Positions 18,100 to 27,135 of a DNA stretch of 64,000 nt are shown here, piece by piece. The stretch spans positions 496,001 to 560,000 of the forward strand of contig NZ_WOFH01000004.1 of assembly GCF_009733595.1 (NCBI RefSeq). Reading direction: 5' to 3'. Position numbers and translations under genes: made by a program. Every line of letters begins with the position of its first letter. Positions within the stretch are counted from its first letter, which is position 1. The notes under the pieces were generated by a model. That model did not search any database. It saw nothing but the letters and a program-made list of their open reading frames with translations, and had not been told where the DNA came from. The DNA is from Actinomadura litoris (lineage in GTDB: Bacteria; Actinomycetota; Actinomycetes; Streptosporangiales; Streptosporangiaceae).

Positions 18100-18966
18100 C
18101 TATCGCAGCGGGGCGGTCGGCCCGCCCGGCGAGTCGTAACGTTCCTCGACCACGGACCGCGCCACCGCGCCCACCTCGTCATCGGCGAGACGGCGGTAAC
18201 CGTCCGACGTCACCGCCGCGACCACCGGGAAGATCCCCCGCGCCAGGTCCGGACCGCCCGTCGCCGAGTCGTCATCGGCCGCGTCGTACAGCGCCTGGAC
18301 GCACACCAGCGCCGCGTCGTCCACCGACAGATCCGACCGGTACAGCTTCTTCAGCGAACCCCGCGCGAACACCGACCCCGACCCGATCGAGTAGAAGTCC
18401 CGCTCCTCGTACCGGCCGCCCGCCGGGTCGTAGGAGAAGATCCGCCCCGTGTCGCGCTCCTCGTCGTAACCGGCGAACAGCGGCACCACCGCCAGCCCCT
18501 GCATCGCCATCCCCAGGTTCTGCCGCACCATCGTCGCCAGCCGGTTCGCCTTCCCCTCCACCGACAGCGTCCGGCCCTCACGCTTCTCGTAGTGCTCCAG
18601 CTCCACCTGGAACAACCGCACCATCTCGATGCCGATGCCCGCCGTGCCCGCGATCGCGATCGCCGAGAACTCGTCCGCGCGGAACACCTTCTCGATGTCG
18701 CGCTGCGCGATCACGTTCCCCGCCGTCGCGCGCCGATCCCCCGCCATCACCACCCCGCCGGGAAAGCCCACCGCGACGATCGTCGTGCCATGCGGGATAT
18801 CGTCCCCCGGCGACGACGCCGGAAGGGCCCCTCTGCCGGGCAGCGTCTCCGGAGAGTACGCCCCCAGGAACTCCGTGAACGAGGACGTGCCCGGGCTGGA
18901 GAACAACCCCGGCAGGCGCCCGGTCTGCGAATCGTGGGCCGCCACGCGACTCCCTTCCTCCGTCAT
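18100..18966 (-). CDS. prcB: PrcB, 20S proteasome beta subunit
   Basis: From ATG 18966 the protein has 288 residues. A 60-residue propeptide ends in IPHG, and the mature enzyme starts with Thr 61 in [19 protein letters not shown]. This threonine is the catalytic nucleophile. The Lys 33 region is seen as [21 protein letters not shown] and the conserved [14 protein letters not shown] supports the family. The beta subunit forms the inner peptidase rings. It lies immediately upstream of prcA and downstream of the endonuclease VII-like gene (150-bp gap). Confidence 0.97.
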   Translation of the reverse strand: MTEEGSRVAAHDSQTGRLPGLFSSPGTSSFTEFLGAYSPETLPGRGALPASSPGDDIPHGTTIVAVGFPGGVVMAGDRRATAGNVIAQRDIEKVFRADEFSAIAIAGTAGIGIEMVRLFQVELEHYEKREGRTLSVEGKANRLATMVRQNLGMAMQGLAVVPLFAGYDEERDTGRIFSYDPAGGRYEERDFYSIGSGSVFARGSLKKLYRSDLSVDDAALVCVQALYDAADDDSATGGPDLARGIFPVVAAVTSDGYRRLADDEVGAVARSVVEERYDSPGGPTAPLR

Positions 18967-19116
18967 GGCGCCGGATTCCCTCAACCCCACCGGCGCGGAC
19001 AACACGACCCTACTGTTCAACCCTCGTCCACCGCATGCCACGGCCTCCCCGGCCGATCAGCCCACGGCGAACCCGGACGCCGCCGGGAGTCCCGGGAGAC
19101 AGGGCGGGCGCGGACG

Positions 19117-20298
19117 TCACCGTGAGGCCATGCGCTCCTCGGCCATCGCCTTGTAGGAGTCCAGGAGCCGCTCCAGACCCAGCGTGAGCCACGTCGGGCC
19201 CTCGTGATCGTCATCGACCCTCCACACGCGGGAGCGATGCCGCCCGTCCGCCTCGCGGTGCGGCGCCCAGCCGTCCAGGGGCACGGTCGCCGGATCGACG
19301 TCCGGAACCGTGAACGACAGGCGCGTTCCCCCGTCCGCCGCCGGGACGCTCGTCACCAACTGGCCCAGCAGGTAGTCCGCCGCGCGGCGGAGCGAGACCG
19401 GATCGTCGTCCAGTTGACCCATTCCGGTGTTGCAGCCGCCGCACGCCATGCCGCGCACGGCGCCGGTCGCGTGGTCATGGTCGACATGCTCGGCCGGGAC
19501 GTCCCAGCAGACGGCGCACAACCCGCCCTGAAGCCCGAGAAGCCGCTGCCGGTCCTCCTCGTCGATCCCGTACCGCTCGATCAGGCGCCTCCCCCGCTGA
19601 GCCGGACGAGTTGACTTCCGTCGCTTCAGCCAGTCGGCCTCGCTCAGCACGCGTGGCCGTCCCTCGAACACGGGTTTGCCGAGAACGATTTCCAGTCGCT
19701 GCGCCTGCGGCCCCTTGAGCTCCAGATAATCCGCGGCGTCCCCCAGGCAGCGTGGGTCTTCGTGGAACTGGCCGAGTGCGCCGTTGCACCTGAAGCACAG
19801 GATGCGCCGGACGACGCCCGTGAGATGGTTGTGGTCGACGTGCCTCGCCTCGGCGCGAAGGCAGATCACACAGATCCCGCCCTGCCCGGCGATCATCTGG
19901 TCCACCTGCTCCGCGCTGAGGCCGTAGCGCAACCGCAACTGGTAGTTGCGCCCGCCGCCGTACTTGCGGTCCCTCTGCTCGGCCATCACTTTGTTGTGGC
20001 AGGGGCGGCAGTAGTTCGTCAGGCCGGACGCCTCCGCGCGGTTCTTCCCGAACGCGTCGACCGGTTGCACCTTCTCGCACCGTGGGCAGTACTTCATGCC
20101 CGGGGGGACCGCCGAATGCCGTCTGAACGGCCTGACCGCCTTGCCCTCCCGCGCCTGCCTCTTCCTGTAGGAGGCCGCTCCTCTCAGGGCGAAGCACTCC
20201 TTACAGTAGAGCGCCAGGCCGTCGGGGGATGCCCTTCGCTTCGAGAACTCCGCGGCCGCCTTTAGCCGGCCGCAGTCTCGGCATTTCTTATGAGACAT
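19117..20298 (-). CDS. Tandem recombination endonuclease VII (HNH) domain protein
   Basis: The 393-residue protein contains two zinc-ribbon-like N-terminal units (CRDCGRLKAAAEF...YCKEC and CPRCEKVQPVDAF...YCRPC) and then two copies of an endonuclease VII domain. Copy one (about residues 145-220) has CVICLRAEARHVDHNHLTG and LCFRCNGALG; copy two (about 258-325) has CAVCWDVPAEHVDHDHATG and ACGGCNTGMG. The CxxC, DHxH and CxxCN pattern is that of T4 endonuclease VII, which resolves branched DNA. Both copies keep the Asp-His and zinc cysteines, so both could be active. It sits between pup and prcB. Its role in that setting is unknown. Confidence 0.85.
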   Translation of the reverse strand: MSHKKCRDCGRLKAAAEFSKRRASPDGLALYCKECFALRGAASYRKRQAREGKAVRPFRRHSAVPPGMKYCPRCEKVQPVDAFGKNRAEASGLTNYCRPCHNKVMAEQRDRKYGGGRNYQLRLRYGLSAEQVDQMIAGQGGICVICLRAEARHVDHNHLTGVVRRILCFRCNGALGQFHEDPRCLGDAADYLELKGPQAQRLEIVLGKPVFEGRPRVLSEADWLKRRKSTRPAQRGRRLIERYGIDEEDRQRLLGLQGGLCAVCWDVPAEHVDHDHATGAVRGMACGGCNTGMGQLDDDPVSLRRAADYLLGQLVTSVPAADGGTRLSFTVPDVDPATVPLDGWAPHREADGRHRSRVWRVDDDHEGPTWLTLGLERLLDSYKAMAEERMASR

Positions 20299-20417
20299 GG
20301 GCAGGACTTTACCGGCCCGCCCACGTCTTTGCGGCCCTTTAAATCAAGGACCGTGAATTATTTATAAGGCATTGTGGGGAGTTTTTCTCGTGTCCGATTT
20401 TTCCGGACTTAGCGCGA
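20299..20417. other. AT-rich gap between pup and the endonuclease gene
   Basis: This stretch is visibly richer in A and T than the rest of the window, with TTTAAAT and ATTATTTATAAGG. On the minus strand it would place TATAAA-like sequence about 60 bases before the endonuclease start, so it may hold a promoter for the endonuclease-prcB-prcA block. A short hairpin (GTCCG, 7-base loop, CGGAC; 20392-20408) lies just after the pup stop and might end the pup message. Confidence 0.45.
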
Positions 20418-20627
20418 TTATTCGCCCCCCTTCTGGATATATGCACGGACGAATTCCTCCGCATTTTCTTCGAGAACTTCGTCGATTTCATCGAGAATTG
20501 CGTCGACGTCGTCGGTGAGTTTTTCGTTGCGCTCCTGGACGTCCTCGGTCGTCGTGGCCTCGGTCTCCTCGACCTCTTCCGTGCGCCGGGTGGTCTGCTT
20601 CTGACCGCCGGTGTCCTTCGTGGCCAT
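20418..20627 (-). CDS. pup: Pup, prokaryotic ubiquitin-like protein
   Basis: The 69-residue protein starts MATKDTGGQKQTTRRTEE and ends FVRAYIQKGGE. It is rich in Glu and Asp, largely disordered, with the helix DDVDAILDEIDEVLEENAEE that binds the Mpa coiled coil. The C-terminus is Gly-Gly-Glu rather than the Gly-Gly-Gln of mycobacteria. PafA can therefore link it to targets directly, without deamidation by Dop. The start ATG 20627 follows a GGAGGT site. The gene uses more A/T than its neighbours. Confidence 0.97.
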   Translation of the reverse strand: MATKDTGGQKQTTRRTEEVEETEATTTEDVQERNEKLTDDVDAILDEIDEVLEENAEEFVRAYIQKGGE

Positions 20628-20825
20628 TCCGTACCTCCGCTCTGCCGGTACCCCCAACCCTATCTCCGATCTTCGGCGCTCAGCGGACCCGTGGATCCGC
20701 CGCGCGCCACGAGGGTGCCGGGCCTGATCCGGTTATCGCCCGTCCACCGGACAATGAAACGGGCATAGCGGTCACGAAACCGAGACAGCGAGCGTAACCG
20801 CAGGTCAGGACGCTAGTTCGACTTC

Positions 20826-20840
20826 GATAGTGACGCTATC
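20826..20840. promoter_or_regulatory. Inverted repeat GATAG-N5-CTATC upstream of pup
   Basis: The repeat lies about 200 bases upstream of the pup start, directly next to the dop terminator. The flanks extend the symmetry weakly (TTC and CCAAA). The 291-bp gap between pup and dop has no gene and should hold the pup promoter; this is the best operator candidate in it. The function is inferred from position. Confidence 0.35.
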
Positions 20841-20861
20841 CAAAGGGTGGCCGGTAGGTGG

Positions 20862-20895
20862 CGGCCCCCGCGCGCCTGGCGGCGTGCGGGGGCCG
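20862..20895 (-). terminator. Hairpin terminator after dop
   Basis: A 15-bp stem (one G-T pair) built on CGGCCCCCGC and its complement, with a TGGC loop, starts 24 bases after the dop stop. It should separate dop transcription from pup. Confidence 0.75.
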
Positions 20896-20918
20896 GGACG
20901 TCCGGAGGAGGCCCTGAG

Positions 20919-22436
20919 TCAGCTCTGGCCGGTCAGGGTGGCCACGAGGTCCGCGGCGGTGCGGCAGCTGTCCAGGAGGGCGCCCACGTGCTGCTTGGTG
21001 CCGCGCAGCGGCTCCAGGGTGGGGACGCGCTGGAGGGACTCGCGGCCGGGGACGTCGAAGATGACGGAGTCCCAGGAGGCGGCGGCGACGGATTCGGCGT
21101 ACTGGCGCAGGCAGCGGCCGCGGAAGTAGGCGCGGGTGTCCTCGGGCGGGTCCTCGATGGCGGATTCGACCTGGGCCTCGGTGACGACGCGTTCGATGCG
21201 GTCGCGGGCGACCAGGCGGTTGTACAGGCCCTTGTCGGGGCGGATGTCGGTGTACTGGAGGTCGACGAGCTGGAGGCGCGGGTGCGACCAGTCCAGGCCG
21301 TCGCGGCTGCGGTAGCCCTCCAGCAGTTCGAGCTTGGCGACCCAGTCGAGTTCGCGGGAGAGCTGCATGGGGTCGTCGCCGAGGCGGTGCAGGACCGATT
21401 CCCAGCGGTCGAGGACGTCGTTGGTCATGTCGTCGACGTCGGCGCCGAAGCGGTCCTCGACGTATTTGCGGGACTGCTCCAGGTATTCCATCTGGAGCTG
21501 GACGGCAGTCATCTTGCGGCCGTCCCGCAGGGTGAGCAGGTGCTTGCAGGACGGGTCGTGGGAGACGGCCCGCAGCGCGGCGACCGGCATGTCGACGGAC
21601 AGGTCGACGGTGAGGAACCCGTCCTCGATCATGGCGAGGACGAGCGCGGTGGTGCCGAGCTTGAGGTAGGTGGAGACCTCGGCCATGTTGGCGTCGCCGA
21701 TGATCACGTGCAGCCGCCGGTACTTCTCGGGGTCGGCGTGGGGTTCGTCGCGGGTGTTGATGATGGGGCGCTTGAGCGTGGTCTCCAGGCCGACCTCGAC
21801 CTCGAAGAAGTCGGCGCGCTGGCTGATCTGGAAGCCGTCGCCGCGTCCGTCGACGCCGATGCCGACGCGGCCGGCGCCGCAGACGACCTGGCGGGAGACG
21901 AAGAAGGGGGTGAGGTGGCGGACGATGTCGGCGAAGGGCGTCTCGCGCTTCATGAGGTAGTTCTCATGGCAGCCGTAGGAGGCGCCCTTGTTGTCGGTGT
22001 TGTTCTTGTAGAGCTGGATGGGGTGGGTGCCGGGGACGAGGGCGGCGCGGGCGGCGGCGTCGGCCATGACGCGTTCGCCCGCCTTGTCCCAGATGACGGC
22101 GTCGAGGGGGTTGGTGCACTCGGGTGCGGAGTACTCGGGGTGGGCGTGGTCGACGTAGAGCCGCGCGCCGTTGGTGAGGATGACGTTGGCGAGGCCGAGG
22201 TCCTCGTCGGTGAGCTGGGTGGGGTCGGCGACCTCGCGGGCGAGGTCGAAGCCGCGCGCGTCGCGGAGGGGGTTCTCCTCCTCGAAGTCCCATCGGGCTC
22301 TGCGGGCGCGCGCGGCGGACGCCGCGAGGTAGGCGTTGACGACCTGGGAGGAGGTCACCATCGCGTTGGCCCCTGGTTGCCCGGGTACGGAGATGCCGTA
22401 CTCGGTCTCGATGCCCATCACGCGCCGAACACTCAT
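20919..22436 (-). CDS. dop: Dop, Pup deamidase/depupylase
   Basis: The 505-residue protein starts [20 protein letters not shown], a GxETEYG loop shared with PafA. The Dop-specific insertion follows as [20 protein letters not shown]. Other blocks are [37 protein letters not shown] and [20 protein letters not shown]. Dop hydrolyses the bond between Pup and its target; in organisms with Pup ending in Gln it also deamidates Pup. Since Pup here ends in Glu, depupylation is the expected role. It lies between mpa and pup, with terminators on both sides. Confidence 0.97.
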   Translation of the reverse strand: MSVRRVMGIETEYGISVPGQPGANAMVTSSQVVNAYLAASAARARRARWDFEEENPLRDARGFDLAREVADPTQLTDEDLGLANVILTNGARLYVDHAHPEYSAPECTNPLDAVIWDKAGERVMADAAARAALVPGTHPIQLYKNNTDNKGASYGCHENYLMKRETPFADIVRHLTPFFVSRQVVCGAGRVGIGVDGRGDGFQISQRADFFEVEVGLETTLKRPIINTRDEPHADPEKYRRLHVIIGDANMAEVSTYLKLGTTALVLAMIEDGFLTVDLSVDMPVAALRAVSHDPSCKHLLTLRDGRKMTAVQLQMEYLEQSRKYVEDRFGADVDDMTNDVLDRWESVLHRLGDDPMQLSRELDWVAKLELLEGYRSRDGLDWSHPRLQLVDLQYTDIRPDKGLYNRLVARDRIERVVTEAQVESAIEDPPEDTRAYFRGRCLRQYAESVAAASWDSVIFDVPGRESLQRVPTLEPLRGTKQHVGALLDSCRTAADLVATLTGQS

Positions 22437-22598
22437 ATCGTCGAGCCTATCGGGGCGGCGGGGGTGGAGCCATGGGGCTCCTCCGGCGGGGCGGGTGTCG
22501 GGCCGGGGGCGGTGCGCCGGGGGCGGTCGGCGTGCCGGGCGTGGGGGCGCGGGCGGGTGTGGTGTGGCGGGGTGATGGGGTCGTCTCCGGTGATAAGG

Positions 22599-22634
22599 GC
22601 GCGGCGGCCTCCCCGGGTGGGGTGGCCGCCGCGC
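22599..22634 (-). terminator. Hairpin terminator after mpa
   Basis: An 11-bp perfect stem (GCGCGGCGGCC and complement) with an inner CCCC/GGGG pairing starts 31 bases past the mpa stop. dop starts 163 bases further along, leaving room for its own promoter. Confidence 0.75.
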
Positions 22635-22665
22635 GTGTCGCTGTCGGTGCTGTGCCGTCGGTGGG

Positions 22666-24429
22666 TCAGAGGTACTGGCCGGTGTTGGCGACGGTGTCGA
22701 TGGACCGGCCGGCCTCGGCGCCCTTGGTCCCGGAGACGAGGGTGCGGATGTAGACGATCCGCTCCCCCTTCTTGCCGGAGATGCGGGCCCAGTCGTCGGG
22801 GTTGGTGGTGTTGGGGAGGTCCTCGTTCTCGCTGAACTCGTCGACGCAGGCGGCGAGGAGGTGGTTGACCCGCATGCCCTTCTGGCCGGTGTCGAGGAAC
22901 TGCTTGATGGCCATCTTCTTCGCGCGGTCGACGATGTTCTGGATCATCGCCCCGGAGTTGAAGTCCTTGAAGAACAGGACCTCCTTGTCACCGTTGGCGT
23001 AGGTGACCTCCAGGAAGCGGTTCTCGTCGCTCTCGGTGTACATCCGCTCGACGACCCGCTGGATCATCGCCTCGACGGTGACGTCCTCGGAGCCGCCGTG
23101 CTCCTTGACGTCGTCGGGGTGCAGCGGGAGGCCGGTGAGGATGTACTTGGAGAAGATGTCCTTGGCCGCCTCGGCGTCGGGCCGCTCGATCTTGATCTTC
23201 ACGTCGAGCCGTCCGGGCCGCAGGATCGCGGGGTCGATCATGTCCTCGCGGTTGGAGGCGCCGATGACGATGACGTTCTCCAGGCCCTCGACCCCGTCGA
23301 TCTCGCTGAGCAGCTGCGGGACGATGGTGTTCTCTACGTCGGAGGAGACCCCGGATCCGCGGGTGCGGAAGATGGAGTCCATCTCGTCGAAGAACACGAT
23401 GACGGGGGTTCCGGCGGACGCCTTCTCCCGGGCCCGCTGGAAGACGAGGCGGATGTGCCGCTCGGTCTCGCCGACGTACTTGTTGAGGAGTTCGGGGCCC
23501 TTGATGTTGAGGAAGAAGCTCTTGCCCTCCTGGCCGGTCTTCTCGGCGACCTGTTTGGCCAGCGAGTTGGCGACGGCCTTGGCGATGAGGGTCTTCCCGC
23601 AGCCGGGGGGACCGTAGAGCAGGACGCCCTTGGGCGGCCTGAGCTGGTGTTCGCGGAAGAGGTCGGCGTGCAGGTAGGGCAGTTCGACCGCGTCGCGGAT
23701 CAGCTCGATCTGCGATCCGAGGCCGCCGATCTCGTCGTAGGAGATGTCGGGGACCTCTTCGAGGACGAGTTCCTCGACCTCGGCCTTGTGGATCTTCTCG
23801 TAGGCGTACCCGGAGCGGGTCTCCAGCATGAGCGAGTCGCCCGCGCGCAGCGGGACCCCGCGCAGCGGCTCGGCGAGCTTGATGACGCGTTCCTCGTCGG
23901 CGTGCGCGATGACGAGGGCGCGTTCGCCGTCCTCGAAGATCTCCTTGAGCATGACGACCTCGCCCTGCTCCTCGAAGGCGAGGGCCTCGACGACGTTGAG
24001 GGCCTCGTTGAGCATGACCTCCTGGCCGCGCTGGAGTTCGTCGATCTCGACGGCGGGGCTGACGTTCACGCGCAGCTTGCGTCCGCCGGTGAAGATGTCG
24101 ACCGTTCCATCGTCGCGGGCCTCAAGGAAGACTCCGAATCCGGAGGGTGGTTGCGCGAGCCTGTCGACCTCCTCCTTGAGCGCGACGATCTGTTCGCGAG
24201 CCTCTTTGAGGGTCGCTACGAGTCGCTCGTTCTGTCCGGTTACGGCGGCCAGGTTGGCCTGTGCCTCATGGAGGCGTTCTTCAAGTACACGTACTTGGCG
24301 CGGGGATTCCGCGAGCTTGCGGCGCAGCACGGAGATCTCCTCCTCCAGGAAGGACACCTGCGTCTGGAGGTCCCTGACCTCCTTGTCGTGCTGCGCCCTG
24401 CGCGCCCCAGCATCGTCACGAGCGGCCAC
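22666..24429 (-). CDS. mpa: Mpa/ARC, proteasomal AAA+ ATPase
   Basis: The 587-residue ATPase has an N-terminal coiled coil (about residues 10-90), two OB-fold subdomains (about 95-240), and one AAA+ domain with Walker A GPPGCGKT, Walker [13 protein letters not shown] and the pore-loop and arginine region [17 protein letters not shown]. It ends in Gln-Tyr-Leu, the tail that docks into the PrcA pockets. It binds pupylated proteins, unfolds them and feeds them to the 20S core. GTG 24429 follows an AGGAGGT site with eight-base spacing. It is separated from trmI by about 316 bp. Confidence 0.97.
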   Translation of the reverse strand: MAARDDAGARRAQHDKEVRDLQTQVSFLEEEISVLRRKLAESPRQVRVLEERLHEAQANLAAVTGQNERLVATLKEAREQIVALKEEVDRLAQPPSGFGVFLEARDDGTVDIFTGGRKLRVNVSPAVEIDELQRGQEVMLNEALNVVEALAFEEQGEVVMLKEIFEDGERALVIAHADEERVIKLAEPLRGVPLRAGDSLMLETRSGYAYEKIHKAEVEELVLEEVPDISYDEIGGLGSQIELIRDAVELPYLHADLFREHQLRPPKGVLLYGPPGCGKTLIAKAVANSLAKQVAEKTGQEGKSFFLNIKGPELLNKYVGETERHIRLVFQRAREKASAGTPVIVFFDEMDSIFRTRGSGVSSDVENTIVPQLLSEIDGVEGLENVIVIGASNREDMIDPAILRPGRLDVKIKIERPDAEAAKDIFSKYILTGLPLHPDDVKEHGGSEDVTVEAMIQRVVERMYTESDENRFLEVTYANGDKEVLFFKDFNSGAMIQNIVDRAKKMAIKQFLDTGQKGMRVNHLLAACVDEFSENEDLPNTTNPDDWARISGKKGERIVYIRTLVSGTKGAEAGRSIDTVANTGQYL

Positions 24430-24745
24430 GCCCCGTCACCTCCTCACGAAGAGAGCCGACGACCTACTGAGACCCTACCTATCTGGAGGGCTTCCGTAAC
24501 CTGCCCTTTCGGTAGTCGTGTCGTTCGGGGGGTTCCGGATGTGTGCGGGGGGTGGCGGTGGCCTGCGCGATCTTGCTGCCGGGCGGGGGCCGCGGGGCTG
24601 AGGGATTTCGCTGGTCTCGGCGTGGGACGTCGGCGCGTCCGCGGGTGCGGGGGCGGGCTTGGGCCGGGTCGGCGGCGGTGGTTTGGCCCGTTCCAGTCAC
24701 GGAGCGCGACGCGGTCCGCGGGGGCGATCGGTCCCGGAATGTGAT
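24430..24745. other. Gene-free gap between trmI and mpa
   Basis: This 316-bp stretch holds the strong mpa ribosome site at its left end (AGGAGGT on the minus strand, about 24436-24442). A GGTAGGGT element about 40 bases above it could be a minus-10 region. No convincing hairpin follows trmI. I see no gene here; the short open frames on both strands have no family features. Confidence 0.4.
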
Positions 24746-25711
24746 CTACGACTCGGTGTCGCCGTCCGGCGTGGCGGGGTCCGCCGGCGGCTCGGCGGGG
24801 GCCCGTGTCGCGGCGGCGCGGTCGGTCGCGGGCGGGGCCGGGTGGGCGCCCTTGGCGGGGCGGCGGCGGCGCGGGGGCGGGGTGACGCCGTCGGCGAGGC
24901 GGCGGGCGGTCACCAGGAAGCCGGTGTGGCCGACCATGCGGTGGTCGGGGCGGACGGCGAGCCCGTCGACGTGCCAGGAGCGCAGGAGCGTCTCGAAGGC
25001 GTAGGGCTCGGCGAAGGCGCCGTGGGCGCGCAGGTCCTCGACGACGCGCGACATCTGGGTGGTGGTGGCGATGTAGGCGCAGACGAGCCCGCCGGGGATG
25101 AGGGCCTTGGCGACGGCGTCGAGGGTCTCCCAGGGGGCGAGCATGTCGAGGACGACGCGGTCGGCCTCGGTCTCGGTGAGGGCGTCCTCAAGGGAGCCGA
25201 CGGTGAGGCTCCAGGCGGGGTGGGGGCCGCCGAAGAACTTCTCGACGTTGGCGCGGGCGATGTCGGCGAAGTCGGGCCGCCGCTCGTAGGACGACAGGTG
25301 GCCGTGCTCGCCGACGGCGCGCAGCAGGAAGCAGGAGAGCGCGCCGGACCCGGCCCCGGCCTCGACGACGCGGGCGCCGGGGAAGATGTCGGCCATCGCG
25401 ATGATCTGGGCGGCGTCCTTGGGGTAGACGACGGCGGCGCCGCGCGGCATGCGGACGGCGAAGTCGGTGAGCAGCGGCCGGAAGGCGAGGTAGTCGGTGC
25501 CGCCGGAGGAGCGGAAGACGCTGCCCTCGGGGCTGCCGATGATGTCGTCGTGGGGGACGGAGCCCTTGTGGGAGTGGTAGAGCTTGCCGGGCTGGAGGGT
25601 GATGGTGTTGATGCGGCCCTTGGGGTCGGTGAGCTGAACCTGGTCGCCGGGGCGGAACGGGCCGTGGGGGATGCGGCCGGTGGACGGGGGGCTCGGCTGG
25701 GGTTCGCTCAT
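24746..25711 (-). CDS. trmI: TrmI, tRNA (adenine-58-N1)-methyltransferase
   Basis: The 321-residue protein (ATG 25711, MSEPQPSPPSTGRI) shows the TrmI pattern: GPFRPGDQVQLTDPKGR, YHSHKGSVPHDDIIG, FRPLLTDFAVRMPRGAAVVYPKD and the SAM motif VVEAGAGSGALSCFLLRAVG. The catalytic region is DRVVLDMLAPWE. TrmI methylates N1 of adenine 58 in the T-loop of tRNAs and is often linked to the proteasome locus in actinobacteria, as in M. tuberculosis. A basic Pro/Ala-rich C-terminal tail (about 50 residues) extends beyond the enzyme core. Confidence 0.92.
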   Translation of the reverse strand: MSEPQPSPPSTGRIPHGPFRPGDQVQLTDPKGRINTITLQPGKLYHSHKGSVPHDDIIGSPEGSVFRSSGGTDYLAFRPLLTDFAVRMPRGAAVVYPKDAAQIIAMADIFPGARVVEAGAGSGALSCFLLRAVGEHGHLSSYERRPDFADIARANVEKFFGGPHPAWSLTVGSLEDALTETEADRVVLDMLAPWETLDAVAKALIPGGLVCAYIATTTQMSRVVEDLRAHGAFAEPYAFETLLRSWHVDGLAVRPDHRMVGHTGFLVTARRLADGVTPPPRRRRPAKGAHPAPPATDRAAATRAPAEPPADPATPDGDTES

Positions 25712-25760
25712 GGTGGTCAAGGTTATAGCTGGGCGAACACGACTCGGGCCGGGTCGCGGG

Positions 25761-25843
25761 GCCGGTGGGGGGAGGCCGGTGGGGGGAGGCCGGTGGGGGG
25801 AGGCCGGTGGGGGGAGGCCGGTGGGGGGAGGCCGGTGGGGGAG
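25761..25843. repeat. G-rich 14-bp minisatellite (five exact copies plus one of 13 bp)
   Basis: The unit GCCGGTGGGGGGAG repeats head to tail without mismatch for five copies. A sixth copy lacks one G. The array fills the space between the trmI start (25711) and the site-2 protease stop (25852). A 14-bp unit breaks any reading frame, so it is not coding. Each unit brings a run of six G on the plus strand, so the array could fold into G-quadruplexes and could vary in copy number by slippage. Confidence 0.9.
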
Positions 25844-25851
25844 GCGGCGGG

Positions 25852-27045
25852 TCAGACGCCGGTGAAGGCGCGGTCGACGTCGGAGACGGCGAGGACGCCG
25901 TAGACGCGGCCGTCGGGTTCGACGAGGAGGTACTCGGAGGAGGGGGCGCGGCGCAGGGCGGTGACGAGGGCCTCGCCGGTGATGTCGGCGGGGAGCGTGC
26001 GGGCCTCGTCGAGGCCGCGGGACAGGTCGCCCGCCGAGACCCAGGGGCGGCGGTGGGGCGGGGTGGCGGTGACGGCCTTCTCGCTGACCAGGCCGCGCGG
26101 GACGCCGTCGTGGTCGACGATGACGAGGGCCCCGGCGTGGTCCTCGTGGGCGCGGCGGATGGCCTCGGCGAGGGGCACGTCGGCGGTGACGAGGGTGGCG
26201 CGGCGGGCGAGGCGGCGGGCCGACAGCAGGGGGATGCGGTCGCGGACGCGTTCGGCGCGGATCGCCTGGGTGGCGCCGACCCAGATGAAGGAGGCGACGA
26301 GCGCCGACCACAGGAGCGCGAGCCAGCCGAAGCCGCCGCCGCCCCCGCTCTCGCCGTCGGTGCGGTAGGTGGCGAGGAAGGCGCCGGTGATGAGGCAGGC
26401 GATGGCGACGCCGCGGCCGATCCAGCCGGCGACGATGGCGCCGCTCCGGCTGCGGCCGGTGGCCTTCCAGACGGCGGCGCGGACGAGCCGTCCGCCGTCC
26501 AGGGGCAGGCCGGGCAGCAGGTTGAACACGCCGACCAGGAGGTTGGCGAAGGTGAGGGCCTCCAGGAGGAGGAGCGCGACGTCGGGCAGGGTGAGGACGG
26601 CGTGGGCGAAGAGGCCGAGCCCGGCCAGGACGAGGTTGACGAGGGGTCCGGCGAAGGCGATGAGGAACTCGCGGCCGGGGGTGGGCGCCTCGCGCTCGAT
26701 GGAGGTCTCGCCGCCGAGGATGTGGAGGGTGACCGAGCGGACCGGCAGGCCGAGGACGCGCGCGGTGACGGCGTGGCTGAGCTCGTGGACGAACACCGAC
26801 CCGTACAGCAGCAGCGCGTAGGCGAAGGCGACGGCGTAGCTGGCGGGCCGGTCGATGACGTCGTTGGCCTGCCCCTCGAACATCACGGTGACGAGGACGG
26901 CCACCAGGAACCAGCTCGGGGAGACGTAGACGGGCACGCCGAACGGACGGCCCACGAACAGGCCGGGACGGCCGGACCGGTCGTCGTCGGGGCCGGACTC
27001 GCCGGCGGGCGTCCTGCCCTGGGTCGGTGGCGCGCTCTGTGTCAC
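25852..27045 (-). CDS. Site-2 protease family (M50) membrane metalloprotease with CBS domains
   Basis: The 397-residue protein has a zinc motif in VFVHELSHAVTARVLG (HExxH, about residue 95) and the second metal-ligand motif NLLPGLPLDGGRLV. About six membrane segments surround these. The C-terminal 110 residues form a pair of CBS domains (VTADVPLAEAIRRAHEDH to LLVEPDGRVYGVLAVSD) that may bind adenine nucleotides. Such proteases cut membrane proteins, including anti-sigma factors. Start is GTG 27045, divergent from the RecB-like nuclease with a 90-bp gap; both genes are near trmI in other actinobacteria. Confidence 0.88.
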   Translation of the reverse strand: MTQSAPPTQGRTPAGESGPDDDRSGRPGLFVGRPFGVPVYVSPSWFLVAVLVTVMFEGQANDVIDRPASYAVAFAYALLLYGSVFVHELSHAVTARVLGLPVRSVTLHILGGETSIEREAPTPGREFLIAFAGPLVNLVLAGLGLFAHAVLTLPDVALLLLEALTFANLLVGVFNLLPGLPLDGGRLVRAAVWKATGRSRSGAIVAGWIGRGVAIACLITGAFLATYRTDGESGGGGGFGWLALLWSALVASFIWVGATQAIRAERVRDRIPLLSARRLARRATLVTADVPLAEAIRRAHEDHAGALVIVDHDGVPRGLVSEKAVTATPPHRRPWVSAGDLSRGLDEARTLPADITGEALVTALRRAPSSEYLLVEPDGRVYGVLAVSDVDRAFTGV

Positions 27046-27135
27046 GCCACCGATGCTACGGGCAGGCGGGGCCGGGGCGGCCCGCGGTGGCCCGGTTGCG
27101 GGATTTCGTCGGGGCTCTCGCCTACGCTGCTGGCC

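Noticed and set aside
20299..20417. Possible insertion boundary or attachment site in the AT-rich gap
   Set aside because: I found no terminal repeats or tRNA ends around the endonuclease gene, and its codon bias is like the neighbours. AT-rich promoters explain the composition.
25765..27120. Plus-strand frame starting with a GGGRWGEAGGGRPV-like peptide repeat
   Set aside because: The peptide repeat comes from the 14-bp minisatellite and the rest is antisense to the site-2 protease gene.
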